The notes: generated by a model not told the origin, from the sequence alone. A stretch of DNA of 64,000 bases from Vibrio rumoiensis (GCF_002218045.2 NZ_AP018685.1:1984001-2048000), one strand, 5' to 3'. Shown: positions 7,805 to 17,503, counted from the stretch's first letter. Program-made: numbers and translations.

Positions 7805-8800
7805 TTAATTATATAAAAAACACGAGACAGAATGATGAGAACCTTCATCTTCTATCAAAACTGGCTGTTGTTGGCATTTTGACATGACTTTAGGGCAGCG
7901 TGAAGCAAAGCGACAACCTTTAGGCCTATCAATCGGTGATGGAATATCTCCTTTTAATAAAATTCGCTCACCAATACCTTGCTCTTGTAATCGAAGCTTA
8001 GCATTTCTGTATTTAGGATGAGTGATCGGAATCGCCGATAATAAAGATTGGGTATATGGATGTTTCGGATGCTGATAAACACTTTGCGCTTCGCCGTATT
8101 CAACAATTTGCCCCAAATACATCACGGCAATTTTGTCGGAAATATGACGAATCACCGATAAATCATGAGCAATAAAAATTAAGGTCAGCTCCATTTCTTG
8201 TTGCAACTCGAGCAGTAAATTTAAGATTTGAGCTTGCACCGACACATCCAACGCCGACACTGACTCATCACACACCACGAGTTTCGGCTTTAAGGCTATG
8301 GCGCGCGCGATACCAATACGCTGCTTTTGACCACCAGAAAACTCATGCGGATAACGCTCAGCTGCATCTGGTGTTAAGCCTACTTTTAGCAGCAACTCTG
8401 ATACCCATTGTTTTCTTTCCTCTTGTGTCCCCAATTTATGGATGACAAACGGCTCTTGTAAAATCATCCCAACAGTATGACGAGGATTTAATGACTCCGT
8501 CGGATCTTGAAATACCATTTGCATTTCTTGGCGTAACGAACGCATTGCCTTGTTATCAAACTGGCAAATATCTTGCCCTTCAAATAAGATCTGCCCACTG
8601 GTTGGTTCATATAAACGTAATAAGCTGCGACCAAGGGTGCTTTTTCCGCAACCCGATTCCCCCACGATCCCAAGCGTTTCACCTTTATGGACCACCAGAG
8701 ACACGTCATCAACCGCATGTACGGTGTAGCCTTTTTTCAACAAGCCCTTTCCTGAATGAAAGTACTGCTTAAGATTTTTAATACGAAGTAACTCACTCAT
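7805..8800 (-). CDS. Peptide ABC transporter, ATP-binding protein (OppF/DppF type)
   Basis: 331 residues. Walker A is GESGCGKSTLGR, the signature is FSGGQKQRIGIARA, Walker B is LVVCDESVSALD and the switch histidine is in FIAHDLSV. The C-terminal oligopeptide-transporter extension has the GCRFASRCPK cluster. It would pair with the adjacent OppD-type ATPase. The start overlaps the stop of that gene by 4 bp (ATGA), implying translational coupling. It is the last gene of a five-gene leftward transporter operon. Confidence 0.93.
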   Translation of the reverse strand: MSELLRIKNLKQYFHSGKGLLKKGYTVHAVDDVSLVVHKGETLGIVGESGCGKSTLGRSLLRLYEPTSGQILFEGQDICQFDNKAMRSLRQEMQMVFQDPTESLNPRHTVGMILQEPFVIHKLGTQEERKQWVSELLLKVGLTPDAAERYPHEFSGGQKQRIGIARAIALKPKLVVCDESVSALDVSVQAQILNLLLELQQEMELTLIFIAHDLSVIRHISDKIAVMYLGQIVEYGEAQSVYQHPKHPYTQSLLSAIPITHPKYRNAKLRLQEQGIGERILLKGDIPSPIDRPKGCRFASRCPKVMSKCQQQPVLIEDEGSHHSVSCFLYN

Positions 8801-9825
8801 ACAGCAGGCTCCTGACCATTACCTTTGGCACGTAAATCAGACCAAAAATGACAACTCACTTGATGCTCAGCATTTTTCATTTCTAGGATAGGAGCTTGTT
8901 GCAAGCATTTATCTTGTTGATAAGGGCAACGTGAGGCAAATCGACATCCCACAGGCATCTCATTGAGGTTAGGCACCGCGCCTTCAATGGTCGGTAAAAT
9001 AGCTTTTGGAATAGATTGACTATTGGGCATAGAAGCCAGTAACCCTTGAGTGTATGGATGGCTTGGGTGATCGAACAGTTCAAACACATCAGCTTGCTCG
9101 ACGACTTTCCCCGCATACATCACCACTACCTGATCACAGATCTCAGCTACTACGCCTAAATCATGGGTGATAAAGATAATCGACATGCCCGTTTCTTGTT
9201 GCAGTGATGTCATCAAATCTAAAATTTGCGCCTGCACGGTCACATCAAGCGCCGTGGTCGGTTCATCACAAATTAGCACATCAGGCTTACACGCTAAGGC
9301 AATCGCGATCATCACACGTTGACGCATTCCGCCAGATAATTGATGCGGAAATTCAAGCATTCTTTGTGTAGCAGAAGGAATACCAACTTTTTCTAGCATT
9401 TCGAGTGACAATTGATAACGCTGTTTTTTCTTCAATTCAGGTTGATGTAATTGATAGACTTCCATCAATTGCTTACCAATGGTATGAACCGGATTAAGCG
9501 CGGTCATCGGATCTTGGAAAATCATCGAAATCGCATTACCACGCATTTGGTACATTTTATCCGGGGTTAAAGAAGCAAGATCATCGATTTTACCTTGATG
9601 GGCATAATCAATTCGCCCTTCAACGATATTCCCAAAGGGTTTTGGCAATAAACCCATAATCGACATCGCTGTGACGCTTTTACCACATCCCGACTCACCT
9701 ACAATGCCGACGGTTTTCCCTTTAGGGACATGGAAAGTCACCCCATCAAGCACACGAACTTGACCATTATCGGTTTCAAATTCAGTGCATAGATCGGTAA
9801 TGGTTAATACAACATTTGAAGTCAT
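8797..9825 (-). CDS. Peptide ABC transporter, ATP-binding protein (OppD/DppD type)
   Basis: 342 residues from the ATG at 9825 (MTSNVVLTITDLCTEFETDN). Walker A is GESGCGKSVTAMS, the signature LSGGMRQRVMIAIAL, Walker B LICDEPTTALD, and the C-terminal extension carries GCRFASRCPYQQDKC. The open frame runs 57 codons further upstream, but that part (FRNASLGRFTSRLSVIFFLS and so on) is translated TCG-rich repeat, not family sequence, so I exclude it. The 222-bp gap to the binding-protein gene is wide for an operon and is filled by repeat R4. Confidence 0.92.
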   Translation of the reverse strand: MTSNVVLTITDLCTEFETDNGQVRVLDGVTFHVPKGKTVGIVGESGCGKSVTAMSIMGLLPKPFGNIVEGRIDYAHQGKIDDLASLTPDKMYQMRGNAISMIFQDPMTALNPVHTIGKQLMEVYQLHQPELKKKQRYQLSLEMLEKVGIPSATQRMLEFPHQLSGGMRQRVMIAIALACKPDVLICDEPTTALDVTVQAQILDLMTSLQQETGMSIIFITHDLGVVAEICDQVVVMYAGKVVEQADVFELFDHPSHPYTQGLLASMPNSQSIPKAILPTIEGAVPNLNEMPVGCRFASRCPYQQDKCLQQAPILEMKNAEHQVSCHFWSDLRAKGNGQEPAV

Positions 9826-9839
9826 TTGGGTCCCGTTAA

Positions 9840-10043
9840 TTAAACTTTGTTCGGCTCTCGTCGCTCGGCCGCTTCGCTTATCGTTACTCGAAAAAGATAA
9901 AAAGAAAATTACCGATAAACGAGAAGTGAAACGCCCGAGACTCGCATTACGAAAACACTTTCTCCTCCCGAGCATAGCGTCCCCGAAAATCGGCACTCGC
10001 GGTGACTTTTCCTAGAAACTCGGGACGAGTAACCTAGCATCCT
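9840..10043. repeat. Long decayed TCG-rich repeat (copy R4) inside the transporter operon
   Basis: About 200 bp rich in CTCG/TCGTT words. It contains the 9920 word CGAGAAGTGAAACGCCCGAG, shared with R3 (4995) and R6 (47336). Its right end, TTTTCCTAGAAACT (from 10007), is shared over 37 bp with R5 (30 of 37 identical). It starts about 5 bp from the stop codon of the binding-protein gene (10048), as other copies do. Confidence 0.6.
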
Positions 10044-10047
10044 CTTT

Positions 10048-11895
10048 TTACTTATATTTCTCATCAACAATAGTGACTGGCTCAAACGATTTGCCTGAAT
10101 CCATTGCTTCTTTAGTTTCATTTTTTACATCTTGATCGATCCAAAATGTTCCTAATCCCCCGACAAAACCGGCAGGATAAAATAAAACCTCCGCTTGTTT
10201 CGTTGCGAATTCTTTTGGCAACTTCATCCAACGCCAATAACCTTCACGTGCATATGGCACGCTATAACCAGAAATGATCACTTTCGCATCATCAATTTTC
10301 TGTTGGATTTGTCGTGATAATTGATGCTTCTTCTCTAAATCAAATTCGTTGCGATAAGACTCGATTAACTTATCCAATTCAGGTGAACTGTAGTTGGTAA
10401 AGTTATTGTTTTGCGGTTTATTCGCAAATTCAGAAGAGAAGTACTGCCAGTAAACCGGAATACGTGAAGCGGACATATCATGAAATGACAATTGATGCTT
10501 TTTCTCAAGCACATATTTAAACATGCTAGAGCCATCGATCAGGTTAAGCGTTAAATCTAAACCCGCTAATTTGGCTTGTTCACGTAAATAAGCAATGCGT
10601 GGCGTATGCGCAGGCGTTGCGTAGGTCACCGCAAAACTCAATCGCTGACCTTTGTCATTTTGACGGATGCCATCGGGACCTATTTGAGCAAAGCCTGCTT
10701 TTTCAAAAAAAGAAACCGCTAATTTTGGTTCAAATTTTGGTGCGGAAATATCAGGTTGATCATACTCACCATGCCCGCTCCCCATTGGATTATTTTTACG
10801 AACATAGTCATTACGCAAGATTTTATTTAACATGCCATCATAATCCATCGCATGCATTAAACCCTGACGTACATTAATATCATCTAGCATTGGCATCGCG
10901 GTATTCAACCAAATGCCTCCCGCCCCGACTGGCGCTTGATTAAACGCCCACGCTTTATGAATATAACCTTTATCGTAGTTTTCACCGACGGCTTTATCAT
11001 GCCAAAGCGTAGGTCGTAATAATGCAAATGAGTCAAGTTGGCCTTTTTCAAAATATTTGAATGCAATATCCGGATCTCGAATAACTTTGATGCTGATTTT
11101 TTCAACGTTGAAACGATGCTGGTAGTACTTATTACCGTAACCCCACCAGTCTTTCACATGCTTAAAGCTCACCGCTTTACCTTTATCAATATCATCAATG
11201 TAATACGGACCTACGGTCGGCTCGGGCTTAAAGTTATAGCGACGAACAAAATCATCGGCAATACCATCGTCATTTTCATCTTTACGAGGATTAGCATAAA
11301 AATGAGCCGGGATCGGTGACAGGTTCACATAATCCATCAACTCATCGGGATTTCTTGGTTTACCTGAAACAACAGCAATGGTGTGATCATCATAAGCAAT
11401 CACATCACTGACTTCCTTGGTATAAAAATCGTTGTACCACGGCGCGACGATATCTTTCGAGCGCATCAGTTGCAGAATAAAGGTGAAGTCTTTGGCGGTA
11501 ACCGGCTTGCCATCGCTCCATTTTGCTTTGGGATCAAGCTTGAAATACACCGTTTTATGATCATCGGAAAATGCCCAAGAAGTGGCAATCGATGGTAACC
11601 AATTATCAGTATTAGGATGCCGATCGAGCAGCGCCATGGTAGAACGGCTCCATGCTGCAAAAGTGCCGTTGGCATCCGGGCCAACTGTACGAAAAGTTTG
11701 TGGAAAGCTCGCCATGTAGGTGTGATAAATACCACCAAATTTAGCGTCTGGCGAAGCAAAAATAGGATCGTTATTATTAGTCTGCCAATCTAAGTTATCG
11801 GGCAGCTGAGCGGCATTAATCAGCGGTGATGAAAGCGTAAGGTAAAATGAAAAACCTGCCGCGATGAATGCTCGTGTCGTTTTCAATAGAGTCAT
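10048..11895 (-). CDS. Extracellular solute-binding protein, family 5 (peptide transporter)
   Basis: 615 residues with a Sec signal (MTLLKTTRAFIAAGFSFYLTLSSPLINA). The fold-typical SBP family 5 segments are LPSIATSWAFSDDHKTVYFKLDPKAKWSDGKPVTAKD near 100-135, the central INVRQGLMHAMDYD stretch and an LSRQIQQKIDD helix. The large size and YejA-like neighbours suggest a YejABEF-class peptide (microcin C-like) uptake system in the periplasm. The true ligand is unknown. It lies between the permease and ATPase genes, 34 bp after the YejE-like permease. Confidence 0.9.
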   Translation of the reverse strand: MTLLKTTRAFIAAGFSFYLTLSSPLINAAQLPDNLDWQTNNNDPIFASPDAKFGGIYHTYMASFPQTFRTVGPDANGTFAAWSRSTMALLDRHPNTDNWLPSIATSWAFSDDHKTVYFKLDPKAKWSDGKPVTAKDFTFILQLMRSKDIVAPWYNDFYTKEVSDVIAYDDHTIAVVSGKPRNPDELMDYVNLSPIPAHFYANPRKDENDDGIADDFVRRYNFKPEPTVGPYYIDDIDKGKAVSFKHVKDWWGYGNKYYQHRFNVEKISIKVIRDPDIAFKYFEKGQLDSFALLRPTLWHDKAVGENYDKGYIHKAWAFNQAPVGAGGIWLNTAMPMLDDINVRQGLMHAMDYDGMLNKILRNDYVRKNNPMGSGHGEYDQPDISAPKFEPKLAVSFFEKAGFAQIGPDGIRQNDKGQRLSFAVTYATPAHTPRIAYLREQAKLAGLDLTLNLIDGSSMFKYVLEKKHQLSFHDMSASRIPVYWQYFSSEFANKPQNNNFTNYSSPELDKLIESYRNEFDLEKKHQLSRQIQQKIDDAKVIISGYSVPYAREGYWRWMKLPKEFATKQAEVLFYPAGFVGGLGTFWIDQDVKNETKEAMDSGKSFEPVTIVDEKYK

Positions 11896-11929
11896 GGTTT
11901 GTCCTTAAACATAGTCTTTCTATTCTCAT

Positions 11930-12976
11930 TTAAACATATTTGGTAAAACGTTTGGGATCAAAGGCTTCACGAATGGCTTCACCAATAAAGGTCACCATGA
12001 TTAATACCGATACAATGGCCGTTACCACTGAAATGGCAATCCAAGGGGCATCGAGATTAGATTTACCTTGTTGCAGTAATTCCCCCCAACTCGGTGTTGG
12101 TGGCATCAGGCCTAGCCCTAGGTAATCTAATGCCGTTAACGCTGTAATATTGGCGACAATAGTAAAGGGCGCCAGAGTCACTATCATCACCATCGTATTT
12201 GGCAAAATATGATGAAATAAAATTCGCCAATTCGAGGCCCCTAACGCTTTAGCCGCTAAGGTATATTCTCGCGCTTTTTCTTTGTATGTCATGGTGCGCA
12301 TATACCAAGTCATCCCCATCCAGCCAAATAACACATTAATGAAGGTGAACAACATAAAGCTTGGCTGCATAATTGAGACTAAAATCATGATCACATACAA
12401 AAACGGCACCATCGACCAGATTTCAATAAACCGTTGAAAGAACAAATCGAACTTACCGCCCCAAAAACCCATCACACAACCAACGGTAACGCCTATCGCA
12501 TAAGAGATCACCATGGTTAACAGAGCAAATCCCATCGCGATCCTAAAGCCATATAATAAACGAGCTAAAATATCTCGCCCTATGGTATCGGTACCTAAAT
12601 AATGTTTTGCGTCCATACTTGGTGCCGCAGGGGGGAAATCGCTATCAAAATCTTGTTCATAAGGATTCCAAGGTACAAGCGGCATAATCACCAAACCTTG
12701 GGGATCTTTTTCACTTATCACTTTTTGAAGCTGACGGTAATTGGTTTCCGATTGGTAACCGAGCTCAAAGGTAGTACCAGAAATCACATCAGCATACGTC
12801 GGGAAATACCATTGGTCTTGATACTTGACCACAATGGCGCGGCTATTCACCAGCAGCTCTGCCAATAATGCGAGCACAAATAAAAACGTTAAAATCATTA
12901 GCGACCAATAACCACGTTTGATCGCTTTAAAGCGCTTCAGTTTCTTTTGCGTTAAAGGATTCGATATCAAGGTCAT
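11930..12976 (-). CDS. Peptide ABC transporter permease, YejE-like
   Basis: 348 residues from the ATG at 12976. A start 10 codons upstream is possible, but 12976 lies one base after the previous stop and has a GGAG site. It resembles YejE: a basic N-terminus with RRGYW(S)L, one N-terminal helix, a periplasmic segment with QWYFPTYADVISG, then LGTDTIGRDILARLLYGFRI. The permease core follows, with the coupling motif EYTLAAKALGASNWRILFHHILPN and the C-terminal FIGEAIREAFDPK. It is the inner-membrane partner of the YejB-like protein. Confidence 0.9.
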   Translation of the reverse strand: MTLISNPLTQKKLKRFKAIKRGYWSLMILTFLFVLALLAELLVNSRAIVVKYQDQWYFPTYADVISGTTFELGYQSETNYRQLQKVISEKDPQGLVIMPLVPWNPYEQDFDSDFPPAAPSMDAKHYLGTDTIGRDILARLLYGFRIAMGFALLTMVISYAIGVTVGCVMGFWGGKFDLFFQRFIEIWSMVPFLYVIMILVSIMQPSFMLFTFINVLFGWMGMTWYMRTMTYKEKAREYTLAAKALGASNWRILFHHILPNTMVMIVTLAPFTIVANITALTALDYLGLGLMPPTPSWGELLQQGKSNLDAPWIAISVVTAIVSVLIMVTFIGEAIREAFDPKRFTKYV

Positions 12977-12977
12977 A

Positions 12978-14009
12978 TCAGGCTCCAAACTTAATGCGAG
13001 GATCAACTAAAGCGACGCAAATATCCGACAAAATATTGCCAATCAGTAGCATCAAGGCATTGATCGCAAATAAGCCCATCACCACCGGATAATCTCGCTC
13101 CATGATCGATTCATACCCCAAAAGCCCGATCCCATTAATATTAAAAATCACTTCAATTAAAAATGACCCTGTTAAGAAGAACATTAGTGAATTACCAAAT
13201 GAGCTGGCAACCGGAATCAAACTGTTTCGCAATGCATGTCGCTTAATCGCTTGTTTAAACGGTAACCCTTTTGCGATAGCGGTTCGCACATAATCGGCCG
13301 CTAAGTTTTCCATTAAGTTATTTTTCATCGTCATGGTTAATAGAGCAAAGTCCCCAATCAAATAACAAAAAAGAGGCAACACCGCATGCCACAGCACATC
13401 TTTAATTTGCTGTGGCAGGGTGAAGTACTCAAAATCATCACTGACAAAACCGCCCATCGGAAACCATTCCAAATGGAAGCTAAAAAGACTCAGCAATAAA
13501 ACCCCTATGACATAACCGGGCAAAGCAAATCCGACAAAGATAAAAATAGAACTGGAGGAATCGATGACACTACCATGTCGGAGTGCTTTGAGATAACCAA
13601 GAGGAATTGAAACGAAATAACTGATTAGAAACGTCATACCGCCATAAAATAACGATACGGGTAAACGCTCAGCAATCATATCGGTGACGGGCTCGTAATA
13701 ACGCGTTGACTCACCGAGATCCAATTGAATGAGTTTGGTTAACCATTGCCAATAAGCTTGTGGAATGGGTTTATCTAAACCATAAAATTCATTAAGCTCG
13801 GCAATTTGATCATCAGACAAGGCATTATTTGCCCCTTGCGTTACGCTACTTGATACCGTCGTTTCACCTTGCTGCATCTGTAAGCTAAGCAGCATTCGTT
13901 CAACCGGCCCACCAGGCACAAAACGCGTTAAAGTAAATATCAATAAAGTAATGCCAATAAACGTGGGCACCACCAATAATAATCGTCTAATTACATAAGC
14001 AAGCATCAA
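12978..14009 (-). CDS. Peptide ABC transporter permease, YejB-like
   Basis: 343 residues. The N-terminal MLAYVIRRLLLVVPTFIGIT and FTRFVPGGPVERML are typical of OppB/YejB permeases. Several membrane helices follow, with the coupling-loop motif YVRTAIAKGLPFKQAIKRHALRNSL and the C-terminal FNINGIGLLGYESIMERDYPVVM. It is the first gene of the leftward transporter operon. The next gene starts one base after its TGA. Confidence 0.92.
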   Translation of the reverse strand: MMLAYVIRRLLLVVPTFIGITLLIFTLTRFVPGGPVERMLLSLQMQQGETTVSSSVTQGANNALSDDQIAELNEFYGLDKPIPQAYWQWLTKLIQLDLGESTRYYEPVTDMIAERLPVSLFYGGMTFLISYFVSIPLGYLKALRHGSVIDSSSSIFIFVGFALPGYVIGVLLLSLFSFHLEWFPMGGFVSDDFEYFTLPQQIKDVLWHAVLPLFCYLIGDFALLTMTMKNNLMENLAADYVRTAIAKGLPFKQAIKRHALRNSLIPVASSFGNSLMFFLTGSFLIEVIFNINGIGLLGYESIMERDYPVVMGLFAINALMLLIGNILSDICVALVDPRIKFGA

Positions 14010-14305
14010 ATTCTATCCATTGAAATACTAACAACTCCCACAGCTCAGTAACATATCAAACATCAAGCTGCCTAATACTTTCATCGCTCAACAATAGACG
14101 ACCGTTATACCACTAACATATTATTGTTTTTAAATAAATTTATTCTAAATCCAATCAGAAAAAACAGACACCAACGTGATTGCAAATATCATTGCGATAA
14201 ATACCTATACCCCAACCCATAAAGTGTGACGAAGATCTAATTTTCATGGCTAATTTGAACGTTTAAAATTATAATAGCCGCTTCATTATTGCTTGCGAAA
14301 ACCTC
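14010..14305. other. Divergent promoter region, peptide transporter / EAL protein
   Basis: 296 bp, AT-rich, without an ORF. It contains a consensus -10 box TATAAT at 14270-14275, 31 bp before the EAL gene ATG, with no good -35. I found no recognisable operator. Confidence 0.4.
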
Positions 14306-16888
14306 ATGCGTACACCAACCATCTCTTTAAGAACGGCGGTTATTTTACCGTTTATGGCTGTTCTACTGCTTACTGTTTGTGTGATTACTCTAATACAAAA
14401 ACACACTTATCAAGACATGATTAAAGAAATCAGTCATAAACAATTAAGCTCTATTTCACAAAATGTAGATTCTAATTTATCGGCATTTCTCTATGGCCCA
14501 TACAAAGTTAGTATTGCTTTAAGCCAATCTATTCTCAATGATGGAATATACGCCCCAGAAAACTTAACCCCTCTCGTCAATTATATACGCTCAAACTATA
14601 ACAACTTAAAAACGCACCTCCCCCAACTCTCATTAATGAAATTTGCTAGTGAGAAAGACGGTTCTTTTGTAGGGTTTCGCGCCGATAGCTCTCACAATTT
14701 ATCTTTTATAAAGAAAGATCAAACGACCTATGGGAATATGAATATTTACAGCGGTGAAACCGATTCAACCCCTATTTTAGCGACAATACCTAACTATAAC
14801 CCATTGCCTCGACCATGGTACCAACCAGCAGTACAAGCGGGTAAAACAATTTGGTCAGCACCTTATATTGATCAAGATGAACGCCAAGATATTTCTTTAT
14901 CCGCCTCAACACCGCTTTATAAAAATAACCAATTAATCGGGGTGTTTTCGTCTGATGTGCGTTTAGCTGAGTTTAGCGATTTCTTAGCCGAACAAAAAAA
15001 ATTGAACAATGCGTCTATTTTTATCTTTGATGAAGACCATCATCTGATCGCACATTCAAACTTTCACAATTCGATCGCCTCTAACCAAACAAGTAACAAA
15101 CAACCTTTTATTCATCGCTTAACCACCAACAGTCATGATCCGATCATTAAGGCAACCGCAAGCCAAATTATCGAACAAGGCATTGACTTAACATCTGGTT
15201 CTGATTTTACCTTTTCTCTCAATAATGAACGCTACTATAGCTATACCATCCCATTTAGAGACAGTAACGGCATTAAGTGGTCGATTGCTCTAACGACACC
15301 CGAGTCAGCATTACTCGGCACTTTACCGACGGAGCAACATAATGCACTTTGGTTTGGCTTATTTGCAGGTCTACTGGCCAGTATTTTTGGCTACTTGGTA
15401 TTTAGCCGAGTCACTCGCACGTTGAACGCTACCGCAACTGCAGCTTATAAAATAGCGGAAGGTGAATGGGAAACCTCATCACTACCTAAAAGTTGCTATA
15501 TCCAAGAAACCAATGTTTTGGTCGAAGCGTTTTCAAGTATGACACACAAATTAAAACAGTCTTTTGAGAACCTACGAGAACAGCTTATCTACGATAGCTT
15601 AACTCAGCTCTATACCCGCCATGGTTTGGTTGAAGCGTACAACAAATCAACTGCTTCACACTCCGGTACTTTAATTGCGATTGGTATTGCTCGTTTTAGA
15701 GACATCAATGATAGCTTTGGTCACTATAAAGGCGATCGCGCTTTATTATTGGTAGCGCAATACTTAAAAGACATAAAAGAAAAAGATCATATTATCTCTC
15801 GTAGTTCGGGGGCGGAATTCATCTTGTATATTCCAACGCAAGATGAAGACGCCATTGAAACGATCGCCAACAAAATCCAAGGTCACTTTAAAGCCCCTCA
15901 AGAGGTTGGAACGAAACAAATATTGATCACGCCAATATTGGGCATTGCTAGCGTCAATAAGAGTGAAAATCTGCATGATGAGATTAAAAATGCCAGTATT
16001 GCACTGAGTTATGCGAAAAAATCCCCGGAAAAACGCGTGAGCTACTCCGATGAGATGGCCAACGAATCAGGCAAACGCATGGAATCGATTGCTGATATCA
16101 CTAAAGCAATCAGTAACGATGAGTTTATTCCTTTTTATCAACCTATTATGGATGTAAAAAGCGGCAAAATGATTGGGGTTGAGGCACTTGCTCGTTGGAT
16201 TTCCCCAACGAAAGGCTTAGTTTCCCCACTCGACTTTATTCCGACCGCTGAAGAGTATGGGTTGATCAAACACATTGGTTATAAAATCTTGCTTAAGTCT
16301 TGTATTGATACTCAAAAAGCAATCCGTGAAGGTATGTGGGATAAAGACTTCCACTTGCATGTCAATATTTCAGTGAAGCAATTACAGCAAGAACACTTTA
16401 TTGATGATATCCGTGACATCCTTGAGCAATCTCAACTCGATGTTAAACACCTTACGCTTGAAGTAACCGAAAGTAATATGGCCGATGCCGACACCATGGT
16501 TATGCAAAATATGAAAGCCATTCGGGCACTTGGCATTGGTATCGCTATTGATGATTTTGGTACTGGTTACTCATCATTATCATACTTACATAAACTGCCT
16601 TTTGATTGCTTAAAAATCGATCGGGCATTTATCAAAGATCTTGATACAGAAAATGCGCCGTCGTCCATCGCGGCAATCATCATGGGAATGGCGCAAAACA
16701 TGAGTGTTACTGTGGTTTCCGAAGGGGTCGAAACCGAAGGACAAGCTCAAATATTAAAAGACTTAGGTTGCCAACAAGCTCAAGGCTTCCTATACGCTAA
16801 ACCGCAACCTTTCGAAGAGTGGGTAAAACTGGCGACGAATAACGACTGTAATAACCATCAGAAAAAATTAACCACCTCGTCTCAATAA
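14306..16888 (+). CDS. Membrane sensor with degenerate GGDEF and intact EAL domain (probable c-di-GMP phosphodiesterase)
   Basis: 860 residues. An N-terminal membrane helix (about 10-28) is followed by a periplasmic Cache-like sensor (about 30-340, with RPWYQPAVQAGKTIWSAPY), a second helix (about 345-368) and a HAMP-like segment. A GGDEF-fold domain (about 430-590) then has RSSGAEF in place of GG(D/E)EF, so cyclase activity is unlikely. The C-terminal EAL domain (about 600-850) keeps VEALARW, EVTESN, IDDFGTGYSSL, the catalytic-type SEGVET and QGFLYAKP. It probably degrades c-di-GMP in response to a small periplasmic ligand, affecting motility or biofilm. Monocistronic. Confidence 0.9.
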   Translation: MRTPTISLRTAVILPFMAVLLLTVCVITLIQKHTYQDMIKEISHKQLSSISQNVDSNLSAFLYGPYKVSIALSQSILNDGIYAPENLTPLVNYIRSNYNNLKTHLPQLSLMKFASEKDGSFVGFRADSSHNLSFIKKDQTTYGNMNIYSGETDSTPILATIPNYNPLPRPWYQPAVQAGKTIWSAPYIDQDERQDISLSASTPLYKNNQLIGVFSSDVRLAEFSDFLAEQKKLNNASIFIFDEDHHLIAHSNFHNSIASNQTSNKQPFIHRLTTNSHDPIIKATASQIIEQGIDLTSGSDFTFSLNNERYYSYTIPFRDSNGIKWSIALTTPESALLGTLPTEQHNALWFGLFAGLLASIFGYLVFSRVTRTLNATATAAYKIAEGEWETSSLPKSCYIQETNVLVEAFSSMTHKLKQSFENLREQLIYDSLTQLYTRHGLVEAYNKSTASHSGTLIAIGIARFRDINDSFGHYKGDRALLLVAQYLKDIKEKDHIISRSSGAEFILYIPTQDEDAIETIANKIQGHFKAPQEVGTKQILITPILGIASVNKSENLHDEIKNASIALSYAKKSPEKRVSYSDEMANESGKRMESIADITKAISNDEFIPFYQPIMDVKSGKMIGVEALARWISPTKGLVSPLDFIPTAEEYGLIKHIGYKILLKSCIDTQKAIREGMWDKDFHLHVNISVKQLQQEHFIDDIRDILEQSQLDVKHLTLEVTESNMADADTMVMQNMKAIRALGIGIAIDDFGTGYSSLSYLHKLPFDCLKIDRAFIKDLDTENAPSSIAAIIMGMAQNMSVTVVSEGVETEGQAQILKDLGCQQAQGFLYAKPQPFEEWVKLATNNDCNNHQKKLTTSSQ

Positions 16889-16926
16889 AAAACGCCCAAT
16901 GAAGTCAATCATTGGGCGTTTTTTTC
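16889..16926. terminator. Terminator after the EAL gene (bidirectional)
   Basis: AACGCCCAATGA pairs with TCATTGGGCGTT, followed by a T-run on the plus strand and preceded by an A-run that serves the convergent gmhB gene. Confidence 0.9.
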
Positions 16927-16948
16927 AAACAACAAAGTTTCAGGAAAC

Positions 16949-17503
16949 CTATCGCTCAGCAAGGTACTTCGGTACATCTTTAATACTATCTAACACCACA
17001 TCGGCTAAAGACTGAGACTCTTCCGTTACCTTTTTACCTGTACGCACTAAAATTTTGTGCTTCAAGCCTGCCGCAATCGCCGCTTTCATATCATCGGCTT
17101 TATCACCAATCATGACAGAGCGTGACATATCGATATCCAACTCTTCTTGAGCTGAAATAAACATCCCAGGAGCAGGCTTACGACAATCACACACTTGAGC
17201 GTATTTTTCTACCGAACCGTCAGGATGATGTGGGCAATAATAAAAACCATCAAATTCCACCCCTTGATCAACGAAATTCCAGTCCATCCACTCGGTTAAG
17301 GTTAAAAATTCTTTCTCTGAATAATAACCACGGGCGATGCCAGACTGATTAGTGACTAACACTAGCAAATAACCTAAATCTTTCAGCGCTTTGGTTGCCT
17401 CAAACACACCGTCGATGTATTCAAAGTCATCGACTTTACTGACATAACCATGGTCGACATTAATGACACCATCACGATCGATAAAAACGGCGGGTTTAGA
17501 CAC
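16949..17503 (-). CDS. gmhB: D-glycero-beta-D-manno-heptose 1,7-bisphosphate 7-phosphatase
   Basis: HAD-family phosphatase of ADP-heptose synthesis for the LPS inner core. The nucleophile motif FIDRDGVIN (Asp9, Asp11), the VTNQSGIARGYY loop, the zinc-binding CPHHPDG ... CDCRKPAPGM loop and MIGDKADDMKAA are all present. The 184-residue length is typical. It is divergent from metNIQ, a neighbour arrangement also known in enterics. Confidence 0.96.
   Translation of the reverse strand: MSKPAVFIDRDGVINVDHGYVSKVDDFEYIDGVFEATKALKDLGYLLVLVTNQSGIARGYYSEKEFLTLTEWMDWNFVDQGVEFDGFYYCPHHPDGSVEKYAQVCDCRKPAPGMFISAQEELDIDMSRSVMIGDKADDMKAAIAAGLKHKILVRTGKKVTEESQSLADVVLDSIKDVPKYLAER

Noticed and set aside
7442..7887. 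Small plus-strand ORFs opposite the MliC-type lipoprotein
   Set aside because: Antisense shadows without ribosome sites or family similarity. The minus-strand gene has a signal peptide and a recognisable domain.
8797..9996. Longer 399-residue reading of the OppD-type ATPase
   Set aside because: The extra 57 codons translate a TCG-rich intergenic repeat and match no ATPase N-terminus. The ATG at 9825 gives a normal protein.
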